Assembly: GCA_031259345.1 (NCBI GenBank)
Contig: JAIRLQ010000429.1
Location: 1-6,554, forward strand
Length of the DNA: 6,554 nucleotides
Origin: Treponema sp.
Lineage (GTDB): Bacteria; Spirochaetota; Spirochaetia; Treponematales; Breznakiellaceae
Direction: 5' to 3'
A program made the position numbers and the translations under genes. The notes beneath the pieces are model-generated. The model searched no databases, was not told where the DNA came from, and saw nothing but the letters and a program-made list of their open reading frames with translations. Shown one piece after another: positions 4,648-6,554 of this stretch. Each line of letters begins with the position of its first letter. The first letter of the stretch is position 1.

Positions 4648-5352
4648 ATGAAATATTTTCCGGGCGCCAGGTGTTTTTTTGTGTTTTTCTTCCTTATAGC
4701 GGGGGTTCCCGCTTTTCTCCGGTCTCAGGAGATTGTTACTGCGGAACGATATCTGGAGAGGGTTTCGGAACGTTACGCGGGCATCTCCGATTACGAAGCC
4801 GGCCTTGCCATACGATCGGGGAACCAGGATATGCGGGGCCAGGTCAGCTTCCTCAACCCGTCTTTTCTTCGCATCGATTTTAGCGAACCTTCGGAACAGG
4901 TAATTTGTTTTAACGGCGAACTTTTGACCGTTTATCTTCCGGGCGCCCGGGCGGTGTTAAACCAGGAGATTACGTCCCACCGCAGCACCGGCGCCACAGG
5001 AGCTTCAATGGCTTCCTCTCAGGGGCTTAGCATGCTCAGGCGGAATTATGTTCCTTCTTTTGTTTCCGGGCCGGACCCAATTCCCCTGGACGAGGGCTCC
5101 CCGGAGCGGGTGGTAAAACTCCGGCTTGCCCGCCGCCTCCTGTCGGAAGGTTTTCGCGAAATCATCCTTTCGATTGATCCTATCAGCCTCTTGATCCGGC
5201 GTATAGAAGGGCGTACTATAGCCGATACATTAGTAAGTTTTGATTTTTCAAATATACGCACCAACCTGGGGATTCCCGAAGGACGTTTTATTTACGACTC
5301 TCCGGCTTCCGCCAATGTGTATAATAATTTTCTGTTCCGCGATACCGAATAG
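4648..5352 (+). CDS. lolA: LolA-like periplasmic outer-membrane lipoprotein carrier
   Basis: A 234-residue protein with a signal peptide (about 1-26: basic start, very hydrophobic CFFVFFFLIAGVPAFL, then RSQ). It continues into a LolA-type domain. The N-terminal helix AERYLERVSERYAGISDYEA (32-51) is followed by the strand pattern GQVSFLNPSFLRIDFSEPSE (64-83), CFNGELLTVYLPG (87-99) and a C-terminal IILSIDPISLLIRRIEGRT with SFDFSNIRTNLGIPEGRF. LolA carries lipoproteins across the periplasm from the LolCDE transporter to the outer membrane. In spirochaetes the family is divergent and partner proteins differ, so carrier function is inferred from family. No Shine-Dalgarno is evident before ATG 4648, but the signal peptide begins immediately there. 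Residues 108-140 are a Ser/Gly-rich insertion relative to a compact LolA. It is the first gene of the cluster with rodZ and rimO. Confidence 0.8.
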   Translation: MKYFPGARCFFVFFFLIAGVPAFLRSQEIVTAERYLERVSERYAGISDYEAGLAIRSGNQDMRGQVSFLNPSFLRIDFSEPSEQVICFNGELLTVYLPGARAVLNQEITSHRSTGATGASMASSQGLSMLRRNYVPSFVSGPDPIPLDEGSPERVVKLRLARRLLSEGFREIILSIDPISLLIRRIEGRTIADTLVSFDFSNIRTNLGIPEGRFIYDSPASANVYNNFLFRDTE

Positions 5353-5367
5353 GGCCTGGGGGGAATT

Positions 5368-6471
5368 GTGGAATCTCTGGGAAACAAACTAAAAACAGCC
5401 CGGGAAAGCAAAGGCTACGCCATTGATAATATCAGCCGGGATACCAATATTTCGGGGCGCTATCTTGAAGCCCTGGAACGGGAAGATTTTTCCGTCTTTC
5501 CCGGGGAGCCTTATATTTTGGGTTTCCTCAGGAATTACAGCGCGTATCTTGAACTCGATGTAAACGAGGTTCTTTCCCTTTACCGTTCTTACAAGATCCT
5601 GGAACAGCCCGTCCCGGAACAGCTTTTAAAGAACCCGTCGCCTTTGCCCAAAATACTGGCGTCGGTTTTTATCACTCTGGTAATACTGGCCCTTGTGGGC
5701 ACAGGCGTCTGGTTTGTTTTAAACCGCCTTGAGCGGAACAAAGGGGAAAGTCCGTCAGTACGGACGCCGCAGGAATACGCCATAAACACAGAATCACTGG
5801 AACGGCGTTTTTATGCCGGGGACTCAATCCTTGTTCCTATCGCAGGAAATACTTACAAACTTTCCCTTGCGGAGCTGGGTGAGACGGTAACCATCACTAC
5901 CCCCGAAGGAGCCAAAGTTCTTGATCTTTTGCAGGAAGCGAAGGTTGATCTTGATTCCGACGGCATTACGGACTTACGGATCACTGCCGTTGATTTTGCA
6001 AAGAACGACAGCGCCCCGGGGGCTCAGCTCCGCTTTGAACTTGAAACGCTTCCCCCCGCAATTTCACCGGCGGCTTCTCTTGGTACCGCATTGGACGCCG
6101 CTATTCCCAATCCGGACGGGCGGGGCCTTAAGGAAACGGCGCTTATCTCTACTTCACCCAATTCATACCCCTTTACGCTTCAGTTGGAATTCCAAAGTTC
6201 CTGCCTGCTCCGCTGGGAAGTTCTTTTTGAGACGGGCAGACAGGGCAGAAACGAAGACTTTTTTCAGCGTTTGGATCGTCTGGAGATAGCCGCCAGAAAC
6301 GGCATCCGCCTTGGGGCGTCCAATGCGCAGTCGGTAAGGGCGCAGGTTATTGGCGGAGGCAGGACGGTTCCTTTGGAATTGGGCGGCCCAGGCGAAGTTG
6401 TGGCCCTGGAATTGCGCTGGTTTAGCGACGCGGATAAAGGCTACCGCCTGGTTCTTGTCCAACTGGAATAA
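5368..6471 (+). CDS. rodZ: RodZ-like membrane protein: cytoplasmic HTH, one TM, periplasmic DUF4115-like domain
   Basis: A 367-residue protein with the RodZ layout. A HTH_25 domain fills about residues 4-70, starting LGNKLKTARESKGYAIDNIS and including the typical YLEALEREDFSVFPGEPYILGFLRNYA-like segment (its last residue here is S). After a Pro-rich linker, one membrane helix lies at about 96-118 (ILASVFITLVILALVGTGV). Residues 119-367 are periplasmic. The end (about 272-352: LLRWEVLFETG, DFFQRLDRLEIAARNGIRLG, VPLELGGPGEVVALELRW) resembles the RodZ C-terminal DUF4115 beta domain. RodZ links cytoplasmic MreB filaments to the wall-elongation complex and controls cell shape. The region 120-270 is longer than in many RodZ proteins and carries an acidic D194-x-D-x-D-G-x-x-D202 loop. 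GTG at 5368 is preceded by GGGGGGA at 5358-5364. It starts 15 bp after lolA, clearly the same operon. Confidence 0.85.
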   Translation: MESLGNKLKTARESKGYAIDNISRDTNISGRYLEALEREDFSVFPGEPYILGFLRNYSAYLELDVNEVLSLYRSYKILEQPVPEQLLKNPSPLPKILASVFITLVILALVGTGVWFVLNRLERNKGESPSVRTPQEYAINTESLERRFYAGDSILVPIAGNTYKLSLAELGETVTITTPEGAKVLDLLQEAKVDLDSDGITDLRITAVDFAKNDSAPGAQLRFELETLPPAISPAASLGTALDAAIPNPDGRGLKETALISTSPNSYPFTLQLEFQSSCLLRWEVLFETGRQGRNEDFFQRLDRLEIAARNGIRLGASNAQSVRAQVIGGGRTVPLELGGPGEVVALELRWFSDADKGYRLVLVQLE

Positions 6472-6497
6472 TTTTCCATTGGAATAAATTGAATAAA

Positions 6498-6554
6498 ATG
6501 CGCTATTATCTTGACCCGTTTGGTTGTGTTAAAAATCAGGTTGACGCCGAAAAC
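6498..6554 (+). CDS. rimO: RimO, ribosomal protein S12 methylthiotransferase, N-terminus only (3' truncated)
   Basis: The frame remains open to the window edge and gives 19 residues: MRYYLDPFGCVKNQVDAEN. The G-C-x-K-N-x-V-D-A/S-E motif is the start of the N-terminal methylthiotransferase domain (UPF0004). Its cysteine (residue 10) is the first of three that hold the auxiliary iron-sulfur cluster. RimO is a radical-SAM enzyme that methylthiolates an aspartate of ribosomal protein S12. The K-N-x-V-D variant favours RimO over MiaB, whose usual motif is G-C-Q-M-N; MiaB-like or MtaB cannot be fully excluded from 19 residues. Start choice is open: ATG at 6498 has no good Shine-Dalgarno, while an in-frame TTG at 6489 has GGA five bases upstream. 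It lies 26 bp after rodZ, so it is probably in the same operon. Confidence 0.82.
   Translation, partial: MRYYLDPFGCVKNQVDAEN

Noticed and set aside
1..6554. CRISPR array, tRNA, rRNA, insertion sequence or prophage genes
   Set aside because: There are no regularly spaced repeats, no cloverleaf or rRNA-like stretches, and no transposase, integrase or phage proteins. The lone XRE regulator is not enough to call a mobile element.

Overview
The window looks like chromosomal DNA of a spirochaete, most likely a Treponema-type organism. The basis is the style of the proteins: an FtsH tail, a divergent LolA, a RodZ-type protein, and a RimO start reading D-P-F-G-C-V-K-N-Q-V-D-A-E. Frequent GTG/TTG starts backed by purine-rich ribosome binding sites fit too. 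Genus level is inference from recalled protein families; no database was searched.

Left part (1-942): the 3' end of ftsH (membrane AAA+ protease, + strand) ends in a nested hairpin terminator. That hairpin also holds the last codons of a convergent small XRE-type regulator gene (314-688, - strand). Upstream of the regulator is an AT-rich control region with a perfect palindrome and a wider pair of inverted half-sites, which looks like an autoregulatory operator. Two further palindromic structures (801-841 and 866-916) fill the gap to the next gene. One or both probably terminate the minus-strand operon to the right.

Middle part (943-4581): a divergent pair of transcription units. On the minus strand, a cytoplasmic CBM9-like protein gene (2039-2857) precedes a secreted M15-type zinc peptidase gene (943-1968), 70 bp apart and probably co-transcribed. 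On the plus strand is an M81/MlrC-family metallopeptidase (3073-4581). Between them are back-to-back promoters. The minus-strand leader is packed with competing hairpins that may act as an attenuator or hide the ribosome binding site. The plus-strand leader carries one perfect 7-bp hairpin just before its Shine-Dalgarno sequence.

Right part (4582-6554): a tight plus-strand cell-envelope and translation cluster. It holds a LolA-like lipoprotein carrier, a RodZ-like membrane protein 15 bp further on, and the first 19 codons of rimO (ribosomal protein S12 methylthiotransferase), cut by the window edge.

I see no transposase, CRISPR array, tRNA or rRNA. No clear new multi-gene system is evident. 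The most unusual signals are non-coding: the structured CBM9 leader, the regulator's operator region and the terminator/gene overlap. Every gap between genes is under 300 bp, and each is described below.
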